Below, piece by piece: positions 8,181-19,399 of a DNA stretch of 64,000 nt. Source of the stretch: Streptomyces sp. NBC_01428. GTDB taxonomy: Bacteria; Actinomycetota; Actinomycetes; Streptomycetales; Streptomycetaceae. The stretch lies in NCBI RefSeq assembly GCF_036231965.1, contig NZ_CP109499.1:8432001-8496000 (forward strand), read 5' to 3'. A program made the position numbers and the translations under genes. Under the pieces are notes generated by a model. The model saw nothing but the letters and a program-made list of their open reading frames with translations. It was not told where the DNA came from and did not search any database. Numbering within the stretch: position 1 is the stretch's first letter; each line of letters starts with the position of its first letter.

Positions 8181-8288
8181 GATGACGTCAGGACGGAAGC
8201 CGGTGGGAAATCCGGCACGGTCGCGCCACTGTGAACGAGACGCTCCAGCACGCTGGACACCTCGCAAGTCAGACCCGTAGACGTCATC
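8181..8288 (+). ncRNA. Cobalamin riboswitch upstream of cbtB-cbtA
   Basis: The outer stem is perfect: GATGACGTC at 8181-8189 pairs with GACGTCATC at 8280-8288. Between them are the conserved cobalamin elements GGAAGCCGGTGGGAAATCC, CGCGCCACTGT and GCAAGTCAGACCC. The next gene on the strand is cbtB, 47 bp further on. A B12-controlled cobalt transporter is a common arrangement. Confidence 0.93.
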
Positions 8289-8334
8289 CAGTGCACCACC
8301 GAGATGGGACGCGAACTCCCGAGGAGGTCCTGCC

Positions 8335-8556
8335 ATGGCGCAGACCGTCGCTCCGCCGACAGCCACCACCCCCGTAGTGCCCGCCAAGCTGCCGTTGAAG
8401 GCGATCGCTCCCTGGGCGGTCTTCTTCGGCATCCTGATGCTGGTCCTGCTCTACTTCGTCGGCGCGGAACAGGGCGCCACCGCCGTCGTCTCGGGCGAGA
8501 ACGTCCACGAGTGGGTTCACGACGCCCGCCACCTGCTCGGCTTCCCCTGCCACTGA
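8335..8556 (+). CDS. cbtB: Cobalt transporter small subunit CbtB
   Basis: The protein has 73 residues with a single membrane segment (about residues 24-43). The C-terminus is rich in potential metal ligands (HEWVHDARHLLGFPCH); this short Cys-His ending is the hallmark of CbtB. GAGGAGGTCCTGCC precedes the ATG. It is followed after 21 nt by cbtA and preceded by a cobalamin riboswitch, so the pair is predicted to import cobalt for B12 synthesis and to be shut down by B12. Confidence 0.92.
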   Translation: MAQTVAPPTATTPVVPAKLPLKAIAPWAVFFGILMLVLLYFVGAEQGATAVVSGENVHEWVHDARHLLGFPCH

Positions 8557-8577
8557 CGCGAGGGACAGAGCACACTC

Positions 8578-9336
8578 ATGAACTCCGCAACGGTAAGAAA
8601 CCTGCTCGTCCGCGGCATGCTCGCCGGCCTCGCGGCCGGCGTGCTCGCGCTGGTGGTCGCCTACTTCCTCGGTGAACCGAGCGTCGACAGCGCCATCGGC
8701 TTCGAGGAAGCGCACGCGCACGCCCATGGGCACGAGGTCGAACTCGTCTCGCGCAGCCTGCAGTCCACCGCCGGCCTGGCCACCGGTGTGCTGCTCTACG
8801 GGATCGCCTTCGGCGGCATCGCCGCGCTCGCCTACTGCTTCGCCCTCGGCCGCGTGGGCCGGTTCGGAGCGCGCGCGACCGCGCTGCTCCTCTCGGGCTG
8901 CGCGCTGCTCGCCGTCTACGTCGTGCCGTTCCTGAAGTACCCGGCCAACCCGCCGTCGGTCGGCGACCCCGACACCATCGGCAAGCGGACCACCCTGTAC
9001 TTCCTGATGATGGTCCTCAGCGTGCTGCTGGCCGTCGCCGCCACCCTCCTCGGCAAGCGCCTCGCCCCGAGGACCGGCAACTGGAACGCGACGATCGTCG
9101 CGGTCGTGGCCTTCGCCGTCGTGATCGGCCTGGCCTACGAGTTCCTGCCCGTCGTCAACGAGGTGCCCGCGGACTTCCCGGCCACCCTCCTGTGGCGGTT
9201 CCGCCTCTCGGCCCTGGCCATCCAGGCCGCACTGTGGGGCGGATTCGGCCTGGTCTTCGGTGAGTTGGCCGAGCGCCTGCTGAACCCGAAGCCCGCAGCC
9301 GTCGGTTCCGGGCAGTCCGTCCCGGCCGCCGGCTGA
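8578..9336 (+). CDS. cbtA: Cobalt transporter subunit CbtA
   Basis: The 252-residue membrane protein has about five to six predicted membrane segments. After the first segment there is a His-rich external loop, EEAHAHAHGHEVEL, a likely cobalt-binding site. Family features include the start LLVRGMLAGLAAGVLA and the later GLAYEFLPVVNEVP segment. It is in an operon with cbtB under a cobalamin riboswitch and followed by a strong bidirectional hairpin. Confidence 0.92.
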   Translation: MNSATVRNLLVRGMLAGLAAGVLALVVAYFLGEPSVDSAIGFEEAHAHAHGHEVELVSRSLQSTAGLATGVLLYGIAFGGIAALAYCFALGRVGRFGARATALLLSGCALLAVYVVPFLKYPANPPSVGDPDTIGKRTTLYFLMMVLSVLLAVAATLLGKRLAPRTGNWNATIVAVVAFAVVIGLAYEFLPVVNEVPADFPATLLWRFRLSALAIQAALWGGFGLVFGELAERLLNPKPAAVGSGQSVPAAG

Positions 9337-9346
9337 GACCCCTGGC

Positions 9347-9388
9347 AACGTGAAGGGCCCCCGGCACCGGCCGGGGGCCCTTCACGTT
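9347..9388. terminator. Bidirectional 18-bp terminator hairpin between cbtA and meaB
   Basis: A perfect inverted repeat has arms at 9347-9364 (AACGTGAAGGGCCCCCGG) and 9371-9388, with a 6-nt loop. It lies between two convergent genes, with AACG and CGTT ends that could act as weak A/U tracts for either direction. Confidence 0.85.
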
Positions 9389-9505
9389 CCCGCGGCACCG
9401 CGCGTACCCGGGGGCCGCCGAGGCCCCGCGAACCTCACTCCGCGCCCTGCGCGGGAAACGCCGGCCCGGTCCCGCGGCCCGACAGGCCCGCTCCCGTCCC
9501 CGCCG

Positions 9506-10489
9506 CTAACGGTCTCCGCCCCGGAAGGTCCTCAGGATCCGCTCCGCGGCGAGGGTCGCCGTCAACGACCCCTCGCGCACCTGCCGTTCGAGGTCCGGGG
9601 CCAGTGCACGGACCTCCGGATCGGCGTGCAGCCGGCCGAGAAGCTCGTCACGGACCATCGTCCAGGTCCAGTCGACCTGTTGGTCACGCCGCTTGTCCGC
9701 CAGCCGGCCGGACGAGTCGAGCAGCGTGCGGTGCTGCTCCAGCCGGTCCCACACGGTGTCCAGGCCCGCACCCTCACGGGCGCTGCAACTGAGCACGGGC
9801 GGCGTCCAGGCCGCGTCCTTGCCGTGCATCAGCCGCAGCGCACCGGCCAGTTCACGGGCCGCGGACTGGGCGTCGCGGGTGTGCGGTCCGTCCGCCTTGT
9901 TGACCGCGATCACGTCGGCCAGCTCCAGGACACCCTTCTTGATGCCCTGCAACTGGTCCCCGGTGCGGGCCAGCGTCAGCAGCAGGAAGGAGTCGACCAT
10001 GTTCGCGACGGCGGTCTCCGACTGTCCGACCCCGACCGTCTCCACGAGCACGATGTCGTATCCCGCCGCCTCCATCACCACGATCGACTCCCGGGTCGCC
10101 TTGGCGACCCCGCCGAGCGTGCCGGCGGTGGGGGAGGGTCGGATGAACGCGTCCGGGTCCACGGCCAGCCGCTCCATCCGCGTCTTGTCGCCGAGGATCG
10201 AGCCGCCGGTACGGCTCGACGACGGGTCGACGGCGAGCACCGCGACCCGGTGGCCGAGCGAGGTCAGCATCGTGCCGAACGCGTCGATGAACGTCGACTT
10301 GCCGACACCCGGAACCCCGCTGATCCCGATCCGCCGCGCCCTGCCGCTGTGCGGGAGCAGCTCGGTCAGCAACTCCTGCGCCAGCGCCCGGTGCTGGGGG
10401 CGGGTGGACTCCACGAGGGTGATCGCGCGGGCGACCAGCGCCCGCCTTCCCTCGAGGACGCCCTTGACGTAGGTGTCGAGCGCGATCAC
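9506..10489 (-). CDS. meaB: Methylmalonyl-CoA mutase-associated GTPase MeaB
   Basis: The 327-residue P-loop GTPase has Walker A GISGVPGVGKST, switch region AVDPSSSRTGGSILGDKTRM, DxxG-like ETVGVGQSE and the base-recognition motif NKAD. It matches the MeaB/ArgK family, which loads and protects the adenosylcobalamin cofactor of methylmalonyl-CoA mutase. The GTG start overlaps the mutB stop codon by 4 nt (GTGA), as expected for a chaperone made together with its mutase. It is the last gene of the mutA-mutB-meaB operon. Confidence 0.95.
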   Translation of the reverse strand: MIALDTYVKGVLEGRRALVARAITLVESTRPQHRALAQELLTELLPHSGRARRIGISGVPGVGKSTFIDAFGTMLTSLGHRVAVLAVDPSSSRTGGSILGDKTRMERLAVDPDAFIRPSPTAGTLGGVAKATRESIVVMEAAGYDIVLVETVGVGQSETAVANMVDSFLLLTLARTGDQLQGIKKGVLELADVIAVNKADGPHTRDAQSAARELAGALRLMHGKDAAWTPPVLSCSAREGAGLDTVWDRLEQHRTLLDSSGRLADKRRDQQVDWTWTMVRDELLGRLHADPEVRALAPDLERQVREGSLTATLAAERILRTFRGGDR

Positions 10490-12657
10490 AGCTCGTGCCC
10501 GAGGTCCGTCCCGAGCCGCCGGACGAGGTCGTAGGCCGCGTCCGGGATCACCGTGCCGGGCGGGAACACGGCCGCCGCGCCCATCTCCAGCAGCGTCGGA
10601 ACGTCCTGCGGCGGGATCACCCCGCCGACCACGATCATGATGTCCTCACGGCCCTCCGACGCCAGCTCCTCGCGCAGCGCCGGAACGAGCGTGAGATGCC
10701 CCGCGGCCAGCGACGAGACACCCACGATGTGCACGTCCGCCTCCACCGCCTGGCGCGCCACCTCGGCGGGCGTCTGGAACAGCGGGCCGACATCGACGTC
10801 GAAGCCGAGGTCGGCGAACGCGGTGGCGATGACCTTCTGGCCGCGGTCGTGACCGTCCTGGCCCATCTTGGCCACCAGGATGCGCGGGCGACGGCCCTCG
10901 GCCTCCTCGAACGCGTCCACCAACGTGCGCGTGCGGTCCACGGACGGGGACTCCCCTGCTTCGTTGCGGTACACCCCGGAGATCGTACGGATCTGGCCCG
11001 CGTGCCGCCCGTACACCTTCTCCAGCGCGTCGGAGATCTCGCCGACCGTCGCCTTGGCGCGTGCGGCGCGCACCGCCAGCTCCAGCAGGTTGCCCTCACC
11101 GCCGGCCGCGCGCGTCAGCGCGTCGAGCGCGTCCTGGCACGCGCCCTCGTCTCGCTCCGCCCGCAGCCGCCGCAGCTTCTCGATCTGCTGCGTGCGCACG
11201 GAGGAGTTGTCGACCTTGAGGACGTCGATCTTCTCGTCGGTCTCGACCCGGTACTTGTTGACGCCGATGACCGGCTGGCGGCCGGAGTCGATCCGGGCCT
11301 GGGTACGGGCCGCCGCCTCCTCGATCCGGAGCTTGGGGATGCCGGCGTCGATGGCCTGCGCCATGCCGCCCGCCGCCTCGACCTCCTCGATGTGCTGCCA
11401 GGCCCGGCGCGCGAGGTCGTACGTCAGCTTCTCGATGTACGCGCTGCCGCCCCACGGGTCGATGACCCGGGTCGTGCCGGACTCCTGCTGGAGCAGCAAC
11501 TGCGTGTTGCGGGCGATCCGCGCGGAGAAGTCGGTCGGCAGGGCCAGCGCCTCGTCGAGGGCGTTGGTGTGCAGCGACTGCGTGTGTCCCTGGGTGGCGG
11601 CCATCGCCTCCACACACGTACGTGTCACGTTGTTGAACACGTCCTGCGCGGTCAGCGACCAGCCGGAGGTCTGCGAATGGGTGCGCAGGGAGAGGGACTT
11701 GGAGTTCTGCGGGTCGAACTGCCTGACGAGCTTGGCCCACAGCAGGCGCGCCGCCCGCAGCTTGGCGACCTCCATGAAGAAGTTCATGCCGATCGCCCAG
11801 AAGAAGGACAGGCGCGGCGCGAACGCGTCGACGTCCAGGCCCGCTTCGCGGCCGGCCCGGATGTACTCCACGCCGTCGGCGAGCGTGTACGCCAGCTCCA
11901 GGTCGGCCGTCGCCCCCGCCTCCTGGATGTGGTACCCGGAGATGGAGATGGAGTTGTAGCGCGGCATCCGCTGCGAGGTGTACGCGAAGATGTCGGAGAT
12001 GATCCGCATCGACGGCTTCGGCGGATAGATGTAGGTGTTGCGGACCATGAACTCCTTGAGGATGTCGTTCTGGATGGTCCCGGCGAGCTTCTCGGGCGGT
12101 ACGCCCTGTTCCTCGGCCGCCACGATGTACAGAGCGAGAACGGGCAGCACGGCGCCGTTCATCGTCATCGACACGGTCATCCTGTCCAGCGGGATGCCGT
12201 CGAAGAGCTGCCGCATGTCGTAGATCGAGTCGATGGCCACGCCCGCCATGCCGACGTCGCCCGTCACGCGCGGGTGGTCGCTGTCGTAACCCCGGTGCGT
12301 GGGCAGGTCGAAGGCGATCGACAGGCCCTTCTGGCCTGCCGCCAGGTTGCGGCGGTAGAAGGCGTTCGACTCCTCGGCCGTGGAGAAACCCGCGTACTGG
12401 CGGATCGTCCACGGCTGGTTGACGTACATCGTCGGGTACGGGCCGCGCAGGTACGGCGCGACCCCCGGGTAGGTGTCGAGGAAGTCCAGGCCCTCGGTGT
12501 CCCGCCCGGTGTACAGCGGCTTGACCGCGATGCCCTCCGGGGTCTCCCAGAGCGCCTCGCCGCCGGTGGCCTTCGCCGCGGCGGCGCTCCACTCCTCGGC
12601 GGTGCCGTCGGCGGTGGGTGTCCCCAGTTCGATCCCGGAGAAGTCGGGGATTCCCAT
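10486..12657 (-). CDS. mutB: Methylmalonyl-CoA mutase, large (catalytic) subunit
   Basis: The 723-residue protein converts (R)-methylmalonyl-CoA to succinyl-CoA with adenosylcobalamin. The N-terminal TIM-barrel domain is recognisable (YPTMYVNQPWTIRQYAGFS, DLPTHRGYDSDHPRV, NTYIYPPKPSMRI). The C-terminal cobalamin-binding domain carries the base-off DxHxxG motif in MGQDGHDRGQKVIA and the later GGVIPPQD. The ATG at 12657 overlaps the final base of the mutA stop; GTGs further upstream would lie inside mutA. The length is normal for the bacterial large subunit. Confidence 0.96.
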   Translation of the reverse strand: MGIPDFSGIELGTPTADGTAEEWSAAAAKATGGEALWETPEGIAVKPLYTGRDTEGLDFLDTYPGVAPYLRGPYPTMYVNQPWTIRQYAGFSTAEESNAFYRRNLAAGQKGLSIAFDLPTHRGYDSDHPRVTGDVGMAGVAIDSIYDMRQLFDGIPLDRMTVSMTMNGAVLPVLALYIVAAEEQGVPPEKLAGTIQNDILKEFMVRNTYIYPPKPSMRIISDIFAYTSQRMPRYNSISISGYHIQEAGATADLELAYTLADGVEYIRAGREAGLDVDAFAPRLSFFWAIGMNFFMEVAKLRAARLLWAKLVRQFDPQNSKSLSLRTHSQTSGWSLTAQDVFNNVTRTCVEAMAATQGHTQSLHTNALDEALALPTDFSARIARNTQLLLQQESGTTRVIDPWGGSAYIEKLTYDLARRAWQHIEEVEAAGGMAQAIDAGIPKLRIEEAAARTQARIDSGRQPVIGVNKYRVETDEKIDVLKVDNSSVRTQQIEKLRRLRAERDEGACQDALDALTRAAGGEGNLLELAVRAARAKATVGEISDALEKVYGRHAGQIRTISGVYRNEAGESPSVDRTRTLVDAFEEAEGRRPRILVAKMGQDGHDRGQKVIATAFADLGFDVDVGPLFQTPAEVARQAVEADVHIVGVSSLAAGHLTLVPALREELASEGREDIMIVVGGVIPPQDVPTLLEMGAAAVFPPGTVIPDAAYDLVRRLGTDLGHEL

Positions 12658-14465
12658 CAGGACACTCCCATGCGGTCGAGCGTGGCGGAGAGGACGGCGA
12701 CGGCGTCGCAGCCCGCGAAGACGTAGGAGTCGACGCCCGGGTACTGCCCGGGACGGCCGGCGAGGAACACGTGCCGGGCCCCCGCCGCCGCGAGGGCCTC
12801 GGCCGTGCTCGCGGCCTGCTCCTCGTAGAGCGCGTCGCTGGAGCACAGGCAGGCCTCCGTGGCCCCGCTGTCCTCGAACGTGCCGTCCGTGACCGGCTCG
12901 ACGCCGCCGGCCTGGAACAGGTTCGAGACGAACGTGGACCGCGCGGAGTGAGCGGCGGCGGGGCCGATGGTGGCCAGGTAGACGCGGGGCCGGGACCCGG
13001 TGGCGGCGAGGTGCGCGTCGGAGCGGGCCCGCAGCGCCTCGTACGCCTCGTCGCGCCGGACCCGGGGCAGGCCGCCCGACGGCGGGGCGGGGGCCGGTGC
13101 GCGTTCGACCAGGCGTTCGGCGAGATGCGGGAACTCGCTGACACCGGTGACGGGTTCACGTCGCGTGGCGAGCTTCGCCGAGCGCGCCGCCCAGGTCTTC
13201 GCCAGTTCGTCACCGATCCGGCCCGAGCGCAGCGCGGCGGCCTGACCGCCGTCCTGCTCGATCGAACGGAAGAACTCCCAGGCCGCGCCCGCGAGTTCGT
13301 CGGTCAGCCGTTCCACGTACCAGGAGCCGCCCGCGGGGTCGATGACCCGGGACAGGTGCGACTCCTCCATGAGGATCGTCGAGGTGTTGCGCGCGATGCG
13401 GCGCGCGAACGCGTCGGGCAGACCGAGGGCGTGGTCGAAGGGGAGCACGGTGACCGCGTCCGCGCCGCCGACACCCGCGGCCAGCGTGGCGATGGTCGTC
13501 CGCAGCATGTTCACCCACGGGTCGCGGCGCGACATCATCACCGGCGACGTCACGGCGTGCTGCACCTGCGCGCCCGCGGCCGGCGCCCCGCTCACCTCGG
13601 CGACCCGCGCCCACAGGCGGCGCGCCGCCCGGAGCTTGGCGATGGTCAGGAACTGGTCGGCGGTCGCCGCGTAACGGAACTCCAGCTGTGCGCAGGCCTG
13701 TTCGACGCTCAGGCCGGCCCGGGTCAGCTCCCGGAGGTAGGCGATGCCGGTCGCCAGGGAGGCGCCCAGCTCCTGCGCGGCCGATCCGCCGGCCTCGTGG
13801 TACGGCAGCGCGTCCACGGTCAGCGCCCGCAGCCCGGGGTAGTCCTCGGCGCACCGCCGCGCGAGGGCAGCGACCGGGGCGATGTCCGTCGGTGTGCCCG
13901 TGCGGGCCTCGTGGCCGAGCGGGTCGGCACCGAGGTTGCCCCGGACCGCACCCGGAGCCACACCCCGCTCTTCGTACAGCCGCAGCAGTTCCGCCGCCGC
14001 GGCCTCGGTGTCACGGCCCGCGTCGAGGACGACCGGCGCCAGGTCGAGATAGACGCCGTCCAGCACGGGGCCGAGCGAGCCGAGGGGGATGCCGCCCTCG
14101 CCGACGGCCAGCCACAACGAGGTGACGCCGTTCTCCAGGTCGCCGAGCACCAGCGCGTTGTCGCCGGCGGTGTGCCGCTGACGTACGTCCCAGCCCCCGG
14201 CGGTGCTCCCCTCGGGGCGGGCCGCCCGCACGAAGGGGGTGAATCCGGGAAGGCCGGGATCGGGAGCCGCGTCGCGCGCGGTGTACAGGGGCTTGGTGCG
14301 GAGCCCGTCCTCCAAGGAGGTCGACAGCGCGTCCTCGGCAGACGCGCCCGAGACCTCCTTGCCCGACTTGCGCAGCACGCCCTCCACCAGGAGCTGCCAC
14401 TGGTCATGGGTCGCGGACGGGAACTCGGCGGCCAGCGCGAGCCCGTCATTGGGCAGGACTGTCAT
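12657..14465 (-). CDS. mutA: Methylmalonyl-CoA mutase, small subunit
   Basis: The 602-residue protein is homologous to MutB over its length: a substrate-barrel domain (LRTKPLYTARDAAPD, VDALPYHEAGGSAAQELG, FDHALGLPDAFARRIARNT) and a C-terminal Rossmann-like domain. In the latter the cobalamin DxHxxG motif is absent (GPAAAHS in its place), which is normal for the non-catalytic small subunit. It is the first gene of the mut operon. No Shine-Dalgarno sequence precedes the ATG, and a TAGCAT box lies only 6 nt upstream, so translation may be leaderless. Confidence 0.95.
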   Translation of the reverse strand: MTVLPNDGLALAAEFPSATHDQWQLLVEGVLRKSGKEVSGASAEDALSTSLEDGLRTKPLYTARDAAPDPGLPGFTPFVRAARPEGSTAGGWDVRQRHTAGDNALVLGDLENGVTSLWLAVGEGGIPLGSLGPVLDGVYLDLAPVVLDAGRDTEAAAAELLRLYEERGVAPGAVRGNLGADPLGHEARTGTPTDIAPVAALARRCAEDYPGLRALTVDALPYHEAGGSAAQELGASLATGIAYLRELTRAGLSVEQACAQLEFRYAATADQFLTIAKLRAARRLWARVAEVSGAPAAGAQVQHAVTSPVMMSRRDPWVNMLRTTIATLAAGVGGADAVTVLPFDHALGLPDAFARRIARNTSTILMEESHLSRVIDPAGGSWYVERLTDELAGAAWEFFRSIEQDGGQAAALRSGRIGDELAKTWAARSAKLATRREPVTGVSEFPHLAERLVERAPAPAPPSGGLPRVRRDEAYEALRARSDAHLAATGSRPRVYLATIGPAAAHSARSTFVSNLFQAGGVEPVTDGTFEDSGATEACLCSSDALYEEQAASTAEALAAAGARHVFLAGRPGQYPGVDSYVFAGCDAVAVLSATLDRMGVS

Positions 14466-14471
14466 GCTCGG

Positions 14472-14477
14472 ATGCTA
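14472..14477 (-). promoter_or_regulatory. Candidate -10 element of the mutA promoter
   Basis: On the minus strand TAGCAT is followed after 6 nt by the mutA ATG, and there is no ribosome binding site between them. This fits a leaderless transcript starting at the A of ATG. The -35 region is poorly conserved, so this is a tentative call. Confidence 0.4.
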
Positions 14478-14586
14478 GGCCAGAGTTCTCGAGCGGCAGC
14501 AGAGGCGGCGCCTGTGACCTTGGCCTCTTGGCTTCGGTGATCCAGATCTCAGGGGTCCGGGCGGGTGCCCGGCAGCGGTACGGGCC

Positions 14587-14622
14587 GGGGCCGGGAGCAC
14601 GGCGGACCGTGCGCCCGGCCCG
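14587..14622 (-). terminator. GC-rich hairpin downstream of the siderophore binding-protein gene
   Basis: The complementary stretches GCACGG and CCGTGC with a CGGA loop are extended by GGCCGGG pairing with CCCGGCC, giving a long interrupted stem. It lies just past the stop of the binding-protein gene at 14648 and before mutA, in the right place to end the exporter operon transcript. There is no clear U tract, as is usual in this GC range. Confidence 0.5.
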
Positions 14623-14647
14623 GGTGGGACATCCGGGTCGGAAGGGG

Positions 14648-15705
14648 TCACGCGGCGGGGGCCGGCACCTTCGTCGCGGGGTCGCCGTCGACGGCGGCGG
14701 CCAGCTGGGGCACCAGCCGGTCGAGCATGTACGGCAGGCTGAGCACCGTCACGAAGGAGACGGAGTTGCCGTAGTCGCTGCTCTCCTTGATGTAGACCTC
14801 ACGCTGCTGCCGCGCCACCTTCAGGTCGCCGTACAGGGCGTCCTTGTGCAGCTTGGCCTCGTCCTCGGCCGGGTTCCCGGCGATCCAGACGATCGCGTCG
14901 GTGTCCAGCAGGTCGGTGCGCTCCTTGCTGATGTTGGCGCCGAACTCGTCCCCGATGACCTTGTCGAGATCGCTGGGGAGGGTGAAGCCGAGGTCGGTCA
15001 GGACGCGCGAACGGGGGTCCTGGCTGCCGAACACGAAGGTGCCCTCGTACGGTGTGGCCACGACGCCCTTGGACTTGGCGAACGCCGGGTTCTTCGCTGC
15101 GGCGGCCTTGAAGTCGGCCTCGACCGCGTTCACCACCGAGGTGGCCCTGGCCTCCTGGCCGAGCGCCTTGCCGATGATCTCGGTCTGCTTCTGCCAGGGC
15201 ACACCGAAGTCGTTGTACTCCTTCGGCTGGGCCACCACGGGGGCGAACTTCGACAGGGTGGTGTACTGCGCCTTCGTGAGGCCGCCGTAGACCGCGAGGA
15301 TCAGGTCCGGGTGCAGGGCCGCGATCTTCTCGGTCTGCGGGCCGGTGCCGGTGTCCTTCAGGACGGTGGGGGTCGTGGCGTCCCCGAGCTTGTCGGTGGC
15401 CCAGGGACCGATGGCGCCCTTGTAGCCGCCGAGCCATTCCGTGGTGCCGACGGGCACCTTGCCGAGGGCCAGCACGGAGTCCTGGTCGGTCAGACCGACC
15501 GTGACGATCCGCCGGGGCTCGGCCTTGACGGTGGTGCTGCCGTACTTGTGGGCGATGGTGACGGGAAAGGCCTTGTTCGCGGCGGCGGGCTTCTCGGAAC
15601 CGGCTCCGGAGCCGTCCGAGGAGCCGCAGGCCGCGACGGTGCCGAAGAGCAGGAGGGCCGAGGCGAGCGCCGCGGCGAGCCGGGTGCCTCTCAGGGAGCC
15701 GAGCA

Positions 15706-15706
<1 letters not shown>
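14648..15706 (-). CDS. Iron-siderophore ABC transporter substrate-binding lipoprotein
   Basis: The 352-residue protein has a lipoprotein signal (LLLFGTVAACGSS) and a family 8 (FhuD/FepB-type) binding fold: EPRRIVTVGLTDQDSVLALGKVPVGTTEW, HPDLILAVYGGL, and a helical backbone before a C-terminal lobe with TDAIVWIAGN. It should bind the ferric siderophore outside the membrane for the FecCD-type importer encoded at 22760-25800. Unusually, its ATG overlaps the stop codon of an ABC exporter half-gene, so it is co-transcribed with export genes rather than with the permeases. The iron box at 19278-19296 controls this operon. Confidence 0.9.
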
Positions 15707-17552
<1,846 letters not shown>

Positions 17553-17556
<4 letters not shown>

Positions 17557-19247
17557 GCCAGCACCGCCGAGCGGTAGATCGCGTGGCGCCGCACCAGCTC
17601 GGCGTGCGGAGCGGTGTCCGTGACCCGGCCGTCGTGGAGGAGCGCCACCCGGTCGGTGACCGCGAGGAGGGCGGGGCTCGTCGTCACGAGGACGGTGGTG
17701 CGCCCCTCGCGGATGTCGCGGATGCCGGACGCGATGCGGGCCTCGGTCACCGTGTCGACCGCCGTGGTCGGTTCGTGGACCACGAGGACCGGCCGGTCCG
17801 CCGCCAACGCGCGGGCGAGGGCCACTCGTTGGCGCTGGCCGCCCGACAGGGAGCGGCCCTGTTCGCTGACCGCGGTGTGCTCGCCGTCCGGCAGCGTCTC
17901 GGACACCTGGGTCACCCCGGCCGCGCTCATCGCCGGTTCGGGCGGCGCGGCCTCGGGGGCGGCGGCGGTCACGTTGCCGCGGACGGTGCCCTCGAAGAGG
18001 TCCGCGTCGTGTTCGGCGACGAGGACGGCCGTACGGATCCCGGCCGGGTCCAGGTCGCGCAGGGACACCCCGTCCAGTTCGACCGATCCGGCGTCGGGGT
18101 CGGCCTGGCGGCTCAGACAGCGCAGCAGATCGGCGGCGTGGGCGGGGTCGGTCGCGACCACCCCGAGGAGTTCGCCGGGGACGATGTCGAGGTCGACGCC
18201 CCGCAGCCCGCCGTGCCGTACTCCGGTCAGCCGTACGGCGCCCCGCACCGGGCTCGGCAGCGGACTGCCGCCGGCGGTGACGGCGGGCGCGCCGGCCAGC
18301 ACCTCCGCGATCCGGGTCGCCGAGGCGCGGCCCTGGGCGAGTTCGGCGTTGACCCAGGCGAGGACTTCCAGGGGGCCGATGAGGAAGAGGGCGAGGCCGA
18401 CCGCCGAGACCAACTGGCCGAGGCTGATGGTGCCTTCCGCTGCCAGCCGTCCGCCGACCAGGGCGACGGCGGCGATCAGGCAGCCGGTCAGGGCGAGGAC
18501 CATGCCGCTCTGGAAGGCCTGCGCCCGGGCGGCACGCAGGGTGGCACGCAGGGAGTCGCGGCTGGTGGCGCGGTAGCGTTCGATGGCCGCCGACTCGCCT
18601 CCGATGCCCTTGAGGACGCGCAGACCGGCCACCAGGTCGGCGGCGACGGCCGAGGCATGTGCGGCCTGTTCCTGCTCGGCCTCGCTCCGGGTCTCCAGCG
18701 GCTTGCTCAGCAGGTGGCCGAGCCACAGCAGTACCGGAGTGCCCACCAGGACGACGAGGCCGAGGGTGACCGAGGTCCGCAACAGCACGATCGCGCAGGT
18801 CGCGATGCCCACCAGTGCGGCGATCCCCAGCGTGAGGGCCATGTTGACGGCTCCGACCCGCTTGGCGTCCTCGGTCGCGATGCTGGCCAGCGCGCCGGGG
18901 AGCCTGCCCTTCTCGGCGCCGCCGCCGGGGTGCAGGACCCGGCGAATGAGGGTGATACGCAAGGAGTGTTCGGCACGGACGGCGGCGAGTTCGCCCGACC
19001 ACGCGCCGATCCGGAAGCTCAGGGCCAGTCCTGCGTAGACCGCGGCCAGGACCCCGAGCCACAGGACGAGGGCGCCGGTGTCGGAGCCGGTGACGGCGCG
19101 GTCGATGACGACGCCGATGAGGGCGGGGACGAGGGCCTCGCCGATCTGGTGCCCGGAACCGAAGAGGGCACTGAGCGCCACCCGTCCGCGTTGTCCCGTG
19201 ACCGATTCCCTCAGGACGCCACGCCCCGACGGATGTGCAGCACTCAT
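17553..19247 (-). CDS. ABC exporter half-transporter B, degenerate Walker A but intact signature
   Basis: The 564-residue protein is a membrane domain plus ATPase. The region where Walker A should be reads GVVATDPAHAADL (362-374), without the GxxGxGK(S/T) lysine, and Walker B is VLVVHEPT with His instead of Asp. The signature LSGGQRQR (467-474) is perfect. It therefore probably cannot bind and hydrolyse ATP through its own Walker A, but can complete the site of half-transporter A. I chose ATG 19247 because GGAGGGG lies 5 nt upstream; the ATG at 19271 lacks a ribosome binding site. It is the first gene of the iron-box operon that continues with half-transporter A and the binding lipoprotein. 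Confidence 0.86.
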
Positions 19248-19277
19248 CCATACCCCTCCGGGAAAGGACATCGAAAC

Positions 19278-19296
19278 TTAGGTGAGGCTACCTTAA
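19278..19296. promoter_or_regulatory. Iron box (DmdR/IdeR operator) for the exporter operon
   Basis: TTAGGTGAGGCTACCTTAA closely matches the actinobacterial iron-box consensus TTAGGTTAGGCTAACCTAA. It lies 31 bp before the ATG of the first exporter gene. Iron-loaded DmdR/IdeR binding here would repress the operon when iron is plentiful. Confidence 0.9.
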
Positions 19297-19346
19297 GTTT
19301 GAACTGCCGGGCCGGTGTCCGGGCGACAAGGACCGTCCCCCCGGCA

Positions 19347-19380
19347 GGAGGGACGGCGCGCAGGGCGATGCCGTCCCTCC
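19347..19380 (-). terminator. Terminator hairpin downstream of the ornithine monooxygenase gene
   Basis: Perfect 11-bp arms GGAGGGACGGC (19347-19357) and GCCGTCCCTCC (19370-19380) flank a 12-nt loop, just after the monooxygenase stop and before the exporter promoter. This would separate the two minus-strand transcription units. Confidence 0.75.
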
Positions 19381-19399
19381 TGATCCCAACTGCCCGTGT

